Assembly (NCBI RefSeq): GCF_003992625.1 | Contig: NZ_RZMW01000043.1 | Span: forward strand, 160,474-224,473 | Length of the DNA: 64,000 nucleotides | From: Pelagibacterium lentulum | GTDB taxonomy: Bacteria; Pseudomonadota; Alphaproteobacteria; Rhizobiales; Devosiaceae | Reading direction: 5' to 3' | In this document: one piece after another, positions 46,205 through 55,681 of the stretch | Layout: every line of letters starts with the position of its first letter | How positions within the stretch are numbered: the first letter of the stretch is position 1 | Position numbers and translations under genes: made by a program | The notes under the pieces: generated by a model | What the model was told of the DNA's origin: nothing | Databases searched by the model: none | The model's input: the letters and a program-made list of their open reading frames with translations, nothing else

Positions 46205-48700
46205 ATGCCCATCCCGATCCTGATGTATCACAGCATCGGTGAGGATTGCGCCCCGGCCTATAGGCGCTGGATGGTCACGCCCGCCCGTTTCGAGGCGCAG
46301 CTCAAAGCCGTCATGTCCTATGGCTACCGCTTTGTGACCATGAGCGAATTGATGAAGATCAGGTCCGATACGTTCCGTGTAAGCGAACCTATAGCTGCCA
46401 TCACCTTTGATGACGGACTGGCCGACTTTGCCAGTGGCGCCGTGCCGGTGCTTGAGCGCCTTGGCATCCCGGCCACCCTGTTCGTCGCCACAGGTTATAT
46501 TGGGGAGACGGCACGCTGGCTTGCCGACCTCGATGAAGGTAATCGGCCAATGCTCAGCAAAGCCGACTTGCGGGCATTGGCCGGTTCGGGGATTGAGTGT
46601 GGGGGACATACCCACACTCATCCCCAACTCGATCTGCTCGACGAGTCCGCTGTTGCCTACGAAGTGACGACCAGCCGCAACCTGCTCTCCGACTGGCTCG
46701 GTCAGGCACCCATCTCTTTCGCCTATCCTCATGGTTATTCTACCCAGCGCGTCCGCGACATCGTTGCACGCGCCGGATTTCTCTCCGCCTGCCGTGTAGC
46801 CCATGCCTTGAGTGCGCTGGATGAAGACCCCTATGCCCTTTCGCGTATCATCGCGACCGAGGACATTGATGAAGCGCGCCTTGAGCGTATACTGGACGGC
46901 GATGACATCCGCACGGCGCCGCCGTTAGACAGCGTGCCGATCCGTGCATGGCGCCTTTTCAGGTGGGTGCAAAGCGGTGCATGGCGCCCGGCCGCGCTGC
47001 TTTTCGGCGCCGCCCTCATGTTTGCCGGCCACTCAACCGACGGCGCCGCGCAGAGCCGCTCAAGCCTTTCGCAGATCTCGCCGTATTCGGTGTTCTCCAC
47101 AAGCCCGAGCACACGCCCGCCGGTGGTGGAAACCGCGGGCGCCGCCCTGATCGAATTGGCCGATCTATATCGCGATGGCGGCATCGGACATACGGATGCG
47201 GTCATCGCGCGCGACTATTACAGCACTTTGACCCACGAGGCCGACGATCAGACAATCGCTGTTGTGCTGCCGCCTCTGCATTTCGCACAGGCGGCGCCGG
47301 TCGAACTCAATCCCGCCGGTGCGCAAGGCATCTATCTGGATGCTGCGGCGGCGGGCGAAACGCTCGCTCTCGTCCGGCTTGGAGATTTGCTGAGCCAGGA
47401 TGACATCGTCGAACGCGACTATACGCGAGCCTTTTTCTATTACGCGCGTGCCGCATTGCTCGGCGACCCGACCGGGGAACTGCGCATGGCGGAAATGCAA
47501 ATCCTTGGCCAGGGAACATCGCGCAACATCGAGGAGGGCATGGCAACGCTTGAGCGATTGATGGCTGCAGGAGAAAGCGCCGCCATGATCAGTCTCGCCC
47601 AGTTCAAACTCGATCCCTCCATCACCGAGCCGGATCCGCTGGGGGCGGTCGCCGCTTACATGGCAGCAGGTGAAGCCGGACGGGTCGATGCCTGGGAGCG
47701 GCTTGGCACGCTCTACAGATATGGCGGTCCGATCCAACCTGATCCTACGGCGGCCTACGAAGCCTTTTCGCGTGCAGCTGAGTTGGGAAGCGTAACAGGC
47801 AGTATTGCGGTTGCCGAAGCGCTTGTGCTTGGCCAGGGCGTCGCTCGTGACACTGCAACTGGCATCCAGATGCTGGAAGATCTGGCCGCAGCAGGAGACA
47901 TCGATGCAACACTGAGCCTTGCCGACCTCTTGGCTTCCGGCGCAGAGGGCGTAATGCCGCGCGATCTTGAAAGCGCTGCGGCCTACTATCGGCAGGCGGC
48001 AACCGAGGGCAGCAACACGGCAAATCGGCGCCTTGGTGTTCTCATGATGGAAGGCGCGCTGGACGGCAATACGCGGGAAGAAGGATTGGCGCTCCTTGAA
48101 GACGCTGCCCAGGCGGATCCGGCACAAGGCTATTATGAAATCGGTGATCTACTCACGCGAGGCGATCAAGACGAGTGGGACTTGCCCGGCGCAATTTCAG
48201 CTTTCGAGCAATCGGCACAAGCCGGAAACGCCTATGCAATGCTGAGACTGGGATACCTTTATCGTGACCCGGAAGCAGGAACACCCGATCTCGAAGCGTC
48301 GCTAGAAAGCTTCAAGAGCGCTGCCGATAACGGCTTGGACGTTGCAGACCAGGAGGTCGGTATCATGTTGGCCTACGGGCAAGGCACGCCTGCAGATGTG
48401 GCAGGCGGGCTGGCGCGAATCCGCGCGCTGGCGGAGACAGGCGATATCGGCGCCTGGATGACGCTTGGCGACATGCTGTCCGATCCTGAACTGATGCCGC
48501 CCGATGCGCCCGGCGTGATCGAAGCCTTCGAGCAGGCGGCAGCCCTGGGCCATATCGATGCGCTCATCAGGCTCGGCGACATTCACCGCGACGGTATTTT
48601 GGTCGCTGCGGATGGTGCAGCAGCCCAGAGCTACTATGAACGCGCCGCCGAAAAACTTCTCGAGGCACTCGACGATCCGGCGGAGATAATGGCGGAGTAG
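46205..48700 (+). CDS. Polysaccharide deacetylase fused to Sel1 repeats
   Basis: I chose the ATG at 46205, ten bases after the previous stop with AAGGG between, giving 831 residues. The N-terminal NodB-type deacetylase (about residues 1-240) has ITFDDGLADF (metal Asp) and GGHTHTHPQL (metal His). A hydrophobic stretch with a signal-like end (about 260-285) follows. The C-terminal 500 residues are Sel1/TPR-like repeats, with recurring patterns such as AAYMAAGEAGRVDAWERLG and AFEQAAALGHIDALIRLG. Sel1 proteins such as AlgK scaffold polysaccharide export. Without an N-terminal signal, the deacetylase part would face the cytoplasm and the repeats the periplasm. Confidence 0.82.
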   Translation: MPIPILMYHSIGEDCAPAYRRWMVTPARFEAQLKAVMSYGYRFVTMSELMKIRSDTFRVSEPIAAITFDDGLADFASGAVPVLERLGIPATLFVATGYIGETARWLADLDEGNRPMLSKADLRALAGSGIECGGHTHTHPQLDLLDESAVAYEVTTSRNLLSDWLGQAPISFAYPHGYSTQRVRDIVARAGFLSACRVAHALSALDEDPYALSRIIATEDIDEARLERILDGDDIRTAPPLDSVPIRAWRLFRWVQSGAWRPAALLFGAALMFAGHSTDGAAQSRSSLSQISPYSVFSTSPSTRPPVVETAGAALIELADLYRDGGIGHTDAVIARDYYSTLTHEADDQTIAVVLPPLHFAQAAPVELNPAGAQGIYLDAAAAGETLALVRLGDLLSQDDIVERDYTRAFFYYARAALLGDPTGELRMAEMQILGQGTSRNIEEGMATLERLMAAGESAAMISLAQFKLDPSITEPDPLGAVAAYMAAGEAGRVDAWERLGTLYRYGGPIQPDPTAAYEAFSRAAELGSVTGSIAVAEALVLGQGVARDTATGIQMLEDLAAAGDIDATLSLADLLASGAEGVMPRDLESAAAYYRQAATEGSNTANRRLGVLMMEGALDGNTREEGLALLEDAAQADPAQGYYEIGDLLTRGDQDEWDLPGAISAFEQSAQAGNAYAMLRLGYLYRDPEAGTPDLEASLESFKSAADNGLDVADQEVGIMLAYGQGTPADVAGGLARIRALAETGDIGAWMTLGDMLSDPELMPPDAPGVIEAFEQAAALGHIDALIRLGDIHRDGILVAADGAAAQSYYERAAEKLLEALDDPAEIMAE

Positions 48701-48718
48701 ATTGAGGGCACCGACACC

Positions 48719-49129
48719 CTAGCTACCGGGGATGCTGGGCACATCGAGAAATGCCTTGAGCAGATCGGAGCGGCTCAGCACACCCACCATTTGGCCCTCT
48801 CTAGTCACCGGAAACAAACGATAGGGACGCGCGATGAATCTTTCGGCAGCCGAAACGATGTCGAGCGCAATATCGAGCGTCTCGGGGTCTTTGGTCATAT
48901 AGCGTTCGACGGCGCCGCCCCATTGGCCGTAATAGGCCGCATTGAGCGCGGCCTTGAAGCAGTCCTTTTTTGTGAGAATACCGACCAGCTCGTCGCCTGC
49001 ATCGACCACCGGCGCGCCTGCTATTCCACGATCCGCGAGAAACCGGGCAGCTTGACCGATTTCGGTTTCTGGCGTGAGCGTGGCAATGTCGCTCACCATG
49101 AATTTCTCGACGGTCAAAAACCGGATCAT
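48719..49129 (-). CDS. CBS domain-pair protein
   Basis: I chose the ATG at 49129, giving 136 residues. It has two CBS domains (about residues 5-65 and 75-135) with DIATLTPETEIGQAARFLAD, GAPVVDAGDELVGILTKKD and FPVTREGQMVGVLSRSDLL. CBS pairs bind adenine nucleotides and sense energy state. Its start overlaps the nqrM stop by four bases (ATGA), so it is the last gene of the nqr operon; I infer a regulatory role linked to the Na+ pump. Confidence 0.9.
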   Translation of the reverse strand: MIRFLTVEKFMVSDIATLTPETEIGQAARFLADRGIAGAPVVDAGDELVGILTKKDCFKAALNAAYYGQWGGAVERYMTKDPETLDIALDIVSAAERFIARPYRLFPVTREGQMVGVLSRSDLLKAFLDVPSIPGS

Positions 49130-49293
49130 TTCAATCCTCCTCCCGCCTTCCTGTCGCAGGCCCCGCATTCAATGCCCTTGAGACAGTTCAACCCACCACA
49201 CGAGCCCTTTATTGGCGCCCGGCCCGCCATCACGCCAAGCGCGAGCCCACCGAAGGCAAGGAGGAATATCGCGAGTGTCAGAACGATCTGCAT
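49126..49293 (-). CDS. nqrM: NqrM, assembly factor for the Na+-NQR complex
   Basis: This 55-residue gene is easily missed because of its size. An N-terminal membrane helix (about residues 2-22) is followed by four Cys in the pattern GSCGGLNCLKGIECGACDRK (C32, C37, C43, C46), the hallmark of NqrM (DUF539). NqrM is thought to deliver iron for the Cys4 iron site between NqrD and NqrE. It lies between apbE and the CBS gene and overlaps the latter by four bases. Confidence 0.93.
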   Translation of the reverse strand: MQIVLTLAIFLLAFGGLALGVMAGRAPIKGSCGGLNCLKGIECGACDRKAGGGLK

Positions 49294-49302
49294 GGCAAAT
49301 CC

Positions 49303-50262
49303 TCAGGTCAAAAGAAAATCGGCGAAATTGCCGCTCGTCAGCGCACGAACCTTGTTGCCGTCACGAACGAGAACAAGTGCATCGATATCGAACAATTCTG
49401 CCGTCTCGATGGCCTTCTCGAAAGGCATCGCCATCAGAGCCGTTGCCCAACCGTCTGCCGATGCGGCATCGTGATCGAGAACGGTGACAGAAAACGTCGC
49501 GCCACTGACGGGACGTTGGGTCAGCGGATTGATGATGTGGCTTATCTCTTGCCCAGGCAATCCGTAGCTTTGCGCCGCAATGCCGGACGTTGCAATCGCC
49601 CGCCCATCGAGACGGACACCAAGGGCGAGTTGTCCATCTGGCCCCTCGACACCCGCCTGCCAATCGCGGCCGGAAGGATGAACGCCGCGCGCCATCAGTT
49701 CGCCGCCCAGATCGAGCAGGAAATCTGTCAGGCCTTGACGCTCCAGATTTGCCGCCATAGCCGCAAGGGCATAACCCTTGGCAACGCCGCACAGGTCGAG
49801 CGACAGTCCGGGATCGTTCTTGCGCACACGATTGTCGCCAGATCCGATTTGCGCATAGTTGCCCCAGGCATCTGCCTCGATCGGACCGAAACCGTACCGG
49901 GCGACGACAGGACCGATCGTCGGATCGAATGTGCCGCCCGACCGGTGCGCGATCTGGAGTGCGTGCCCGAGGACCGCATTGAACGCGGACGATACAGGCA
50001 GCCAATCTCGCGTGTCGGCGCGATTGATTGCAGTGAGTTCACTGTCCTCCCGGTAGGGGGAAAACACCCTGTCGACCGTCTCGATTATGGCGGTGATCTG
50101 GGGCCGGGAAACTGTGCTCGCAATAGCATTCGGCACTGTCAGGCGCCAATAGGTACCAAAAGCCGGGCCGCCGAGCGTTTCAATTCCTGTTGCGGCCAGT
50201 CCCGGCCCCGGCATCAACACCGAGGCACCTGAGATAGCGAGAAAATGACGGCGCGTAAGCAT
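49303..50262 (-). CDS. apbE: ApbE, FAD:protein FMN transferase
   Basis: This 319-residue protein has an N-terminal export signal (about residues 1-23, TRRHFLAISGASVLM, possibly Tat). The ApbE fold shows GTYWRLTVPNA, SGGTFDPTIGPV, LDLCGVAKGYALA and the C-terminal ISHIINPLTQRPV with its metal-binding region DHDAASADGWATALM. It attaches FMN covalently to Thr in NqrC and normally also NqrB. It follows nqrF by two bases. Given the missing motif in NqrB, NqrC may be its only substrate here. Confidence 0.94.
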   Translation of the reverse strand: MLTRRHFLAISGASVLMPGPGLAATGIETLGGPAFGTYWRLTVPNAIASTVSRPQITAIIETVDRVFSPYREDSELTAINRADTRDWLPVSSAFNAVLGHALQIAHRSGGTFDPTIGPVVARYGFGPIEADAWGNYAQIGSGDNRVRKNDPGLSLDLCGVAKGYALAAMAANLERQGLTDFLLDLGGELMARGVHPSGRDWQAGVEGPDGQLALGVRLDGRAIATSGIAAQSYGLPGQEISHIINPLTQRPVSGATFSVTVLDHDAASADGWATALMAMPFEKAIETAELFDIDALVLVRDGNKVRALTSGNFADFLLT

Positions 50263-50264
50263 GG

Positions 50265-51482
50265 CTATATCCCGAAATCGTCATTGAAGATGGATGATGG
50301 CTCGACGCCATTATCGTCGAGCATGGCATAAACAGCAGAGATCATGAGCGGCGGGCCGCAAAGGTAGAATTCGCAATCGTAAGGCGCTTCGTGGGCCTTC
50401 AGATATGCGTCGACGATCCCATGGATGAACCCGGTTGGTCCGCCCCAATCGTCATCTGGCTGTGGCTCTGACAGGGCCAGCGTCCATGAAAAATTCTCAT
50501 TCTCCCTGGCCAGAGCATCAAATTCCTCGCGGTAGAAAATGTCCTGCCCGCTGCGCGCGCCATACCAGAAGCTGATCTTGCGTTTTGTTTCGCTGGCGAG
50601 CTGTTCATGGATCATCGCCCGCAACGGCGCCATACCGACCCCGCCGCCGATAAAGACCATCTCGCGATCGGTCTCCTGAACATGAAAGTCCCCGAAGGGC
50701 CCTGAGACATCGACTGCATCCCCGGCCTTGAGGCTGAAGAGATAAGAGGAAACAATGCCGGGCGGAATGTCGCTTGCTCCCACCGGCGGAAGGGCCAGCC
50801 GAATATTGAGCACAATCGTTCCCTTGTCTTGCGGGCGGCTGGCCACCGAATAGGCTCTATGGGTCGGTTCGGGATTACGCAACCGCATGTTGGCAATTCC
50901 CATTTCGGCCCATGCAGTTTTAAAGTCCGCCTCCTCGACTTCGAGGCTTTTGAGATCGAGATCGAAGGTCGGAACCTCGACCTGAACGTAAGAACCGGCC
51001 TTGAACACAAAATCTATGCCTTCGGGCACGCTCAGAACGATTTCACGAATAAGCGGTGCGACCTGCGTGCTCGACAGCACAGTCGAGGTCCAGCTTTCCG
51101 CCGACAGGATGTCGTCTGGCACTTCGACAGAAAGCGCGCCGCGCACGACAAGCTGACACGAGAGCCTATGCCCCTCCCGAATATCGGCGCGGCTTAGCAC
51201 CGCGGTTTCTGTGGGCAACGGATCGCCGCCGCCTTCGCGAACCTTCAACTTGCACTGGCCGCAGGTGCCCGCGCCGGCACATGCCGAAGGGACCGCGATC
51301 CCGCTATCGTTGAGCAAGGACAATAGCTTGCCCCCCGTCGTGCCAGCCACTTCCGTATTGCCGTTGACCGTGATCAGCACAGGGCGAGCGGGCGACAGGA
51401 TGGCGCGGGCCGTAATCACGATCAGCGAGAGCGCCAGAACGAGAACGACAATAAGACCGGTAGCCAGCGCAATCTGGGTCAT
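50265..51482 (-). CDS. nqrF: NqrF, NADH-oxidising subunit
   Basis: This 405-residue protein has one N-terminal membrane helix (about residues 5-28), a [2Fe-2S] ferredoxin domain with [14 protein letters not shown] and a later Cys in HRLSCQLV, and a ferredoxin-reductase domain with RAYSVAS (FAD) and [13 protein letters not shown] (NADH). Length equals that of the Vibrio subunit. It takes electrons from NADH and passes them through FAD and the iron-sulfur cluster into the membrane part of the complex. Confidence 0.96.
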   Translation of the reverse strand: MTQIALATGLIVVLVLALSLIVITARAILSPARPVLITVNGNTEVAGTTGGKLLSLLNDSGIAVPSACAGAGTCGQCKLKVREGGGDPLPTETAVLSRADIREGHRLSCQLVVRGALSVEVPDDILSAESWTSTVLSSTQVAPLIREIVLSVPEGIDFVFKAGSYVQVEVPTFDLDLKSLEVEEADFKTAWAEMGIANMRLRNPEPTHRAYSVASRPQDKGTIVLNIRLALPPVGASDIPPGIVSSYLFSLKAGDAVDVSGPFGDFHVQETDREMVFIGGGVGMAPLRAMIHEQLASETKRKISFWYGARSGQDIFYREEFDALARENENFSWTLALSEPQPDDDWGGPTGFIHGIVDAYLKAHEAPYDCEFYLCGPPLMISAVYAMLDDNGVEPSSIFNDDFGI

Positions 51483-52078
51483 GCCCCCACCCCGGCAAAG
51501 GCTGTAAAGCCCATCGAAAGCAGTCCGGTAATGATGAAAGCCATACCTAGACCCCGCAATCCCTGGGGAATGTCGGCATAATTGAGACGTTCACGAATTG
51601 CGGCCAGCCCCATAATCGCAAGTGCCCAGCCGACCCCGCTGCCGAACCCGAACACCACGCTTTCGTTGAAGTCATATCCCCGCTCGACCATGAACAGCGA
51701 GCCACCGAGAATGGCGCAGTTGACAGTGATTAGCGGCAGATAGATGCCAAGCGCGCGATAGAGCGCGGGAACGAAGCGATCGAGTACCATTTCAAGAATC
51801 TGCACCATCGCCGCAATCACACCGATAAAGGCGATGAGATTGAGAAAGGTCAGATCGATCGCGCCAAGTCCAAGCGCAGCCCAGGTATCGGGTTTGAGCA
51901 AATAGGCAAAAATCAGGAAGTTGAGCGGAACGGTGATCGTTTGAACAACGATCAACGCGATCCCGAGCCCGACCGCTGTTTCAAGCCGTTTTGAAACAGC
52001 AAGAAACGTGCAGACGCCCAGGAAAAAACTCAAAACCAGATTCTCGGCGAAAACCGAACGGATGAAGAGATCGATCAT
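51479..52078 (-). CDS. nqrE: NqrE membrane subunit
   Basis: This 199-residue protein has six membrane helices and the family motifs [13 protein letters not shown] and [14 protein letters not shown], which carry the half-site Cys for the iron centre. Its start overlaps nqrD's stop by four bases, and its end overlaps nqrF. It is part of the Na+ channel with NqrD. Confidence 0.96.
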   Translation of the reverse strand: MIDLFIRSVFAENLVLSFFLGVCTFLAVSKRLETAVGLGIALIVVQTITVPLNFLIFAYLLKPDTWAALGLGAIDLTFLNLIAFIGVIAAMVQILEMVLDRFVPALYRALGIYLPLITVNCAILGGSLFMVERGYDFNESVVFGFGSGVGWALAIMGLAAIRERLNYADIPQGLRGLGMAFIITGLLSMGFTAFAGVGA

Positions 52079-52731
52079 CGCGCAGCCCCTTCCTTTTCGG
52101 TTGCTATCTCGAACTCTGCCAACTCGACTTGTGCAGGACGAACGGCACGGATAATCCAGATAAGCAGACCGAGAATGAAAAAGGCGCTCGGAGCCAGAAG
52201 CATCAGATGAAGCGGGACAAACCAGCCACCGTCATGGACGGTGACAAACACGGTATGGCCATAAAGCGTACCGGCCCCGAAAAGCTCGCGCAAAAACCCG
52301 ACAATAAGCAGGATCAGCGAATACCCCAACCCGTTGCCCAGCGCATCGAGCGCCGAGGAACCGGGCGGGTTGTGCATTGCGAACGCCTCGGCACGACCGA
52401 GCACGAGGCAATTGGTGACGATCAGCCCCACGAAAATGGAAAGCCGCTGGCTCATTTCAAAGACATAGGCCTGGATGATCTGATCGGTGACAATCACGAG
52501 CGAGGCAATGATCGTGATCTGAACGATAAGGCGGATCGAGTTGGGGATATGCCGCCGAATAAGGGAAATTACCACGCTTCCGGCAAGCAGAACGGCAGTG
52601 AGCGCAACCGACATTATAGTTGCGGTTGCAAGCGAGGTAGTTACCGCCAGCGCCGAGCAGATGCCCAGAATTTGCAGCGTCACGGGATTGTTGTCGATGA
52701 TTGGCCCATAGAGCGTGCGCATCGCCTTCAT
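52075..52731 (-). CDS. nqrD: NqrD membrane subunit
   Basis: This 218-residue protein has six helices. Motifs include [17 protein letters not shown] near the N-terminus and [18 protein letters not shown], which provide Cys to the iron centre shared with NqrE. It begins two bases after nqrC. The sequence and length match standard NqrD. Confidence 0.95.
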   Translation of the reverse strand: MKAMRTLYGPIIDNNPVTLQILGICSALAVTTSLATATIMSVALTAVLLAGSVVISLIRRHIPNSIRLIVQITIIASLVIVTDQIIQAYVFEMSQRLSIFVGLIVTNCLVLGRAEAFAMHNPPGSSALDALGNGLGYSLILLIVGFLRELFGAGTLYGHTVFVTVHDGGWFVPLHLMLLAPSAFFILGLLIWIIRAVRPAQVELAEFEIATEKEGAAR

Positions 52732-52733
52732 GG

Positions 52734-53540
52734 CTACAACCTTCCTGCGCGCAGATTGCCAAGCACCGGCGCAAACCCGTCCGGGCCAAGCCAGAAGCGC
52801 ACCGCATCGGACACCCCGCGGCCGGTCCGTGTGGCGCCGGTAATGCCATCGACCTCGAAACTGTTGGTTGCGCGGCCCCGCACCACTTCAAGCCGGATAT
52901 TGCCCTCTGCATCTGCCAGTTGCCGTCCAGGCCAAAGCGCCTGCCATGCGGCCTCCTCGATCCGCGCACCGAGTCCCGGTGTCTCCCCTTGCGCGGTTAT
53001 CGAAAGCGCGGCGACGGTGTTGAGATCGCCCTCCAGAGCCAGATTGGCGCGGATGGTCGACTGATAACCAGAACCTGAAATGGGTAAGATAACAAGCCTC
53101 AGCTCTCCATCCTCGCGCAACACATGAATTGAGACGAGGTCGGGCCGCCGCCCGATCCCTGCTATGTCCTGCTCTGCGGTCAGAACCGTGGTGTTGGCGG
53201 GATCGGTGCGTACGGCATCGGCATCAAAGCTGTCGGGATCGATGTCCTGGGCGACAAGCCCTGTTCTCAGGTCGACGACCATCGTTTCCAGGCTGTCACC
53301 ACCCGAGGCTTCGATCAATGCGGCCATTTCGGGCATCGAAGCCAGCATGGCCTCCATGCGCGCTTCCATCTCGGCGACGCGATTGGCTTGTTGAATCGGA
53401 CCGAGATAGACAGCGGCGCTGGACACCGCAAGCGCGCAAACCGCCGACACGATGAACGCGACAGCAATCGTCTTGGTCCGACTTTCATTGGGCAGCGCCA
53501 GCAGTCCGCGCCATAGCGATAGAGGATTTAGATCAACCAT
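52734..53540 (-). CDS. nqrC: NqrC, covalent-FMN subunit
   Basis: I chose the ATG at 53540, giving 268 residues. An N-terminal membrane helix (about residues 24-46) anchors a periplasmic FMN-binding domain. The flavinylation motif reads GITGATRTG near the C-terminus, with the acceptor Thr after GA, so ApbE can act. The start overlaps nqrB by eight bases. Confidence 0.93.
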   Translation of the reverse strand: MVDLNPLSLWRGLLALPNESRTKTIAVAFIVSAVCALAVSSAAVYLGPIQQANRVAEMEARMEAMLASMPEMAALIEASGGDSLETMVVDLRTGLVAQDIDPDSFDADAVRTDPANTTVLTAEQDIAGIGRRPDLVSIHVLREDGELRLVILPISGSGYQSTIRANLALEGDLNTVAALSITAQGETPGLGARIEEAAWQALWPGRQLADAEGNIRLEVVRGRATNSFEVDGITGATRTGRGVSDAVRFWLGPDGFAPVLGNLRAGRL

Positions 53541-54318
53541 TGCGCGATCTCCTGAAACGGCTCGCCACCGAGATTGCAGCGGCATCGACAAGTGGCGCGA
53601 AAAGCGAAGCGACGAGCGTCGCAAAGACGACAGCCTGCGGGCCATCAAATCCGGTATCGGTCCAGCCGAAAAGGGCCAGCAGCCCCCCAGCGAGCAAGCC
53701 ATAAACCCAGCGTCCGGGGCGTGTCGCCGAGGACGTGACAGGATCGCAGACCAGGAAAACCAGCCCGAACACCATGCTGCCTTGCGCGGCGATTATCGTC
53801 GGGTCCTGCCCCAGTGCAAACGAAGCAAGCGCGACGCCAAGGATAGCCGAAACGACAATCTGCCAGGAAACGATGCCTGTCGCGACCAAGAGCAGCGCGC
53901 CGGGTATGACCGAAAGCGCCAGCAAATGCCCCCCGCCGGCCACCAGTGTCTGGGGGAAGGCAAAATAGAGAAAGGCCAGAGACGCGACAGCGGCGTTGAT
54001 GATATTGCGGCCCCAGCCACCGAAAATCTGCTCACCGATCACAGCGCCGAAACTGACGGCCAGTATGATCTGCCACGGCGAAAAGTCGCCCGGCGCAAGC
54101 ACGCCGATCGAAATGGCCGTAACCAATGCGATGGGAGAAACGGGCTGCGCTCGCGCCCACAAGAATATCAATTGCCATACGATTGCGACGCCGAGCGCCA
54201 AAAGCATATGCCAGAGCGCGACCGGCCCGAATGTGCCAATAGCGGCGCAGGCAGCGGGAAACGCCGCCGCAGCAATAAGCCACGATATGGTTTCGCGATG
54301 CCAGACGCCGCCCATCAC
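53533..54318 (-). CDS. nqrB: NqrB, short variant of the Na+-pump membrane subunit
   Basis: At 261 residues this is far shorter than the roughly 400-residue usual NqrB. About seven to eight membrane helices are present. The conserved IFGGWGRNIINAAVASLAFLYF-type region (split here, about residues 98-119) and CDPVTSSATRPGRWVYG are kept. The segment between them that in NqrB carries DGxSGAT, the covalent FMN site, is missing, as is the long N-terminus. The gene fits its operon exactly (four-base overlap with nqrA, eight with nqrC), so it is not an obvious truncation. Function without this flavin is uncertain. Confidence 0.85.
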   Translation of the reverse strand: MMGGVWHRETISWLIAAAAFPAACAAIGTFGPVALWHMLLALGVAIVWQLIFLWARAQPVSPIALVTAISIGVLAPGDFSPWQIILAVSFGAVIGEQIFGGWGRNIINAAVASLAFLYFAFPQTLVAGGGHLLALSVIPGALLLVATGIVSWQIVVSAILGVALASFALGQDPTIIAAQGSMVFGLVFLVCDPVTSSATRPGRWVYGLLAGGLLALFGWTDTGFDGPQAVVFATLVASLFAPLVDAAAISVASRFRRSRNG

Positions 54319-55562
54319 GCCCGCTCCTCGAAACTATCGAGCACTGCCCGCAAATGCTTGCCGAAATCGGTCTGACCGCCAGTCACATATCGAGCCAAAG
54401 CCAGATCGTCTTCGGCGAGATGGAAACAACCGAAACGTTGCGCGGCTTCCGCGTCGCCAATCGAAAGCGCGCGCAGCAATGGCACAACCGGAGCGTCAGT
54501 TCCAAGCGCGTTTTCAAGCGCCTGGGTTGGGATGAATGGCGCTGGCATTTGCGCCTTGTCGAGCGCTTCAATAAGCCAATGGCGAGACGGACGCGGCTTG
54601 CGCTCTATGACCGTCGCCTGAAGATGATACCGGGCAAGGAAGCGCCCCTCTGTTCCTGAAAGCACCGAACCCGAAACGATGGCTTTCGGTCCCGGTGCAA
54701 GATCGGGCCGCGTCAGAGCATGAAGGTCCGCTCCAAGCGGGACGCGAACCAGGCGGGGCCTTCTCATACCTGGGCCTGCAATGGCTACGATGCGGAAAGG
54801 GTCGATCGTTCCCGTTTCGAGCAGATGACCGATGGCGATGACATCCTGATAGCCGATATGCCAGACCGGCTCGCTCTCGCTGGGCCGATGAAGCCTGGCG
54901 ATATGCGTGCCAACCAGTCCCGCCGGATGCAGCCCTGCGAAGCGAACCGTTTTCAGCCGCCCGGTCTCTTGCACGAGCGGCGCCACATCGGGCTGGCAAA
55001 GATAGACAGGGCCACCAACCAGTTGTGTCATTGCCTCCACGCCCCGCCGAAAGTCGTCCCGCCGCGCCTCAATGATGGGAAGGGGATCGGGAGCGTGCGG
55101 GGCTGTATCGATTGCCGTTATGAATATGGCCGATGGGGTAACATCAGGATCGGCGATGCGCTCGAATGGGCGTGATCGCAGAGCAGGCCATTGCCCGGCA
55201 GCGAGCAAGAGTGCGCGCATACCGTCCCGTGTTCTGATGCTGGAGCTATCGAACTTCGCGATATTGGCCGAGCCGTCAGTCGCGATTATAATTTCGGAAA
55301 GCCGCCGACGGGGCCCGATCTCAATGCGCTCGACGGTGCCCGATACCGGAGACACAAACACGATATCGGGCCGCGTGCGGTCGCGAAAAAGCGGTGCGCC
55401 GGCTGCAACAAGCGCACCCGCTTCAACCAGAACTTCAGCACGAACGGGGCCAAGGTCCTGCCCGCGCGATCCTACTTTCGCAACATTTGCATGGTGATCA
55501 ATTGATTGCTCCGGTTCCCCCGCAAGCCGAATTGACAGCCCGCGCCGCACGACAATTCGCAT
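54315..55562 (-). CDS. nqrA: NqrA, quinone-binding subunit
   Basis: This 415-residue soluble subunit is first in the operon. It shows typical regions VAKVGSRGQDLGPVRAEVLVEAGALVAAGAPLF (split; about residues 27-60, barrel-sandwich domain), FVSPVSGTVERIEIGPRRRL and RYHLQATVIE. Length is slightly below the Vibrio protein. It binds ubiquinone on the cytoplasmic side. Transcription of the whole operon probably starts in the 119-base region shared with the divergent cytochrome gene. Confidence 0.93.
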   Translation of the reverse strand: MRIVVRRGLSIRLAGEPEQSIDHHANVAKVGSRGQDLGPVRAEVLVEAGALVAAGAPLFRDRTRPDIVFVSPVSGTVERIEIGPRRRLSEIIIATDGSANIAKFDSSSIRTRDGMRALLLAAGQWPALRSRPFERIADPDVTPSAIFITAIDTAPHAPDPLPIIEARRDDFRRGVEAMTQLVGGPVYLCQPDVAPLVQETGRLKTVRFAGLHPAGLVGTHIARLHRPSESEPVWHIGYQDVIAIGHLLETGTIDPFRIVAIAGPGMRRPRLVRVPLGADLHALTRPDLAPGPKAIVSGSVLSGTEGRFLARYHLQATVIERKPRPSRHWLIEALDKAQMPAPFIPTQALENALGTDAPVVPLLRALSIGDAEAAQRFGCFHLAEDDLALARYVTGGQTDFGKHLRAVLDSFEERA

Positions 55563-55615
55563 AACACCTCACTCGCTCAACTACCTTTTCATAGCGGAAG
55601 CCAGTCAGAAGGCAT

Positions 55616-55629
55616 TTGACCTCGATCAA
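55616..55629. promoter_or_regulatory. FNR/FixK-type box between nqrA and the pentaheme cytochrome
   Basis: TTGAC-CTCG-ATCAA differs by one base from the FNR consensus TTGAT-N4-ATCAA. Its centre lies about 59 bases before the cytochrome start codon, compatible with class II activation and a leader of around 18 bases. It could also act on nqrA in the other direction. Confidence 0.55.
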
Positions 55630-55681
55630 GTGAAGCCCACGCGAAGGTGTTATTTTGAACCAAGGCAAATCGAGGGAAGAG

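Noticed and set aside
47165..48127. A 320-codon ORF on the minus strand
   Set aside because: It is antisense to the Sel1 repeat region, and long antisense frames are common in GC-rich repeats; no family match.
53680..53740. TSSAT in NqrB as the covalent FMN site
   Set aside because: It follows CDPV, aligning with the DPVSAS region of ordinary NqrB rather than with the DGxSGAT flavin motif.
52129..54375. Long plus-strand ORFs across nqrB-nqrD
   Set aside because: They are antisense to well-conserved nqr genes and have low-complexity, charged content typical of shadows.
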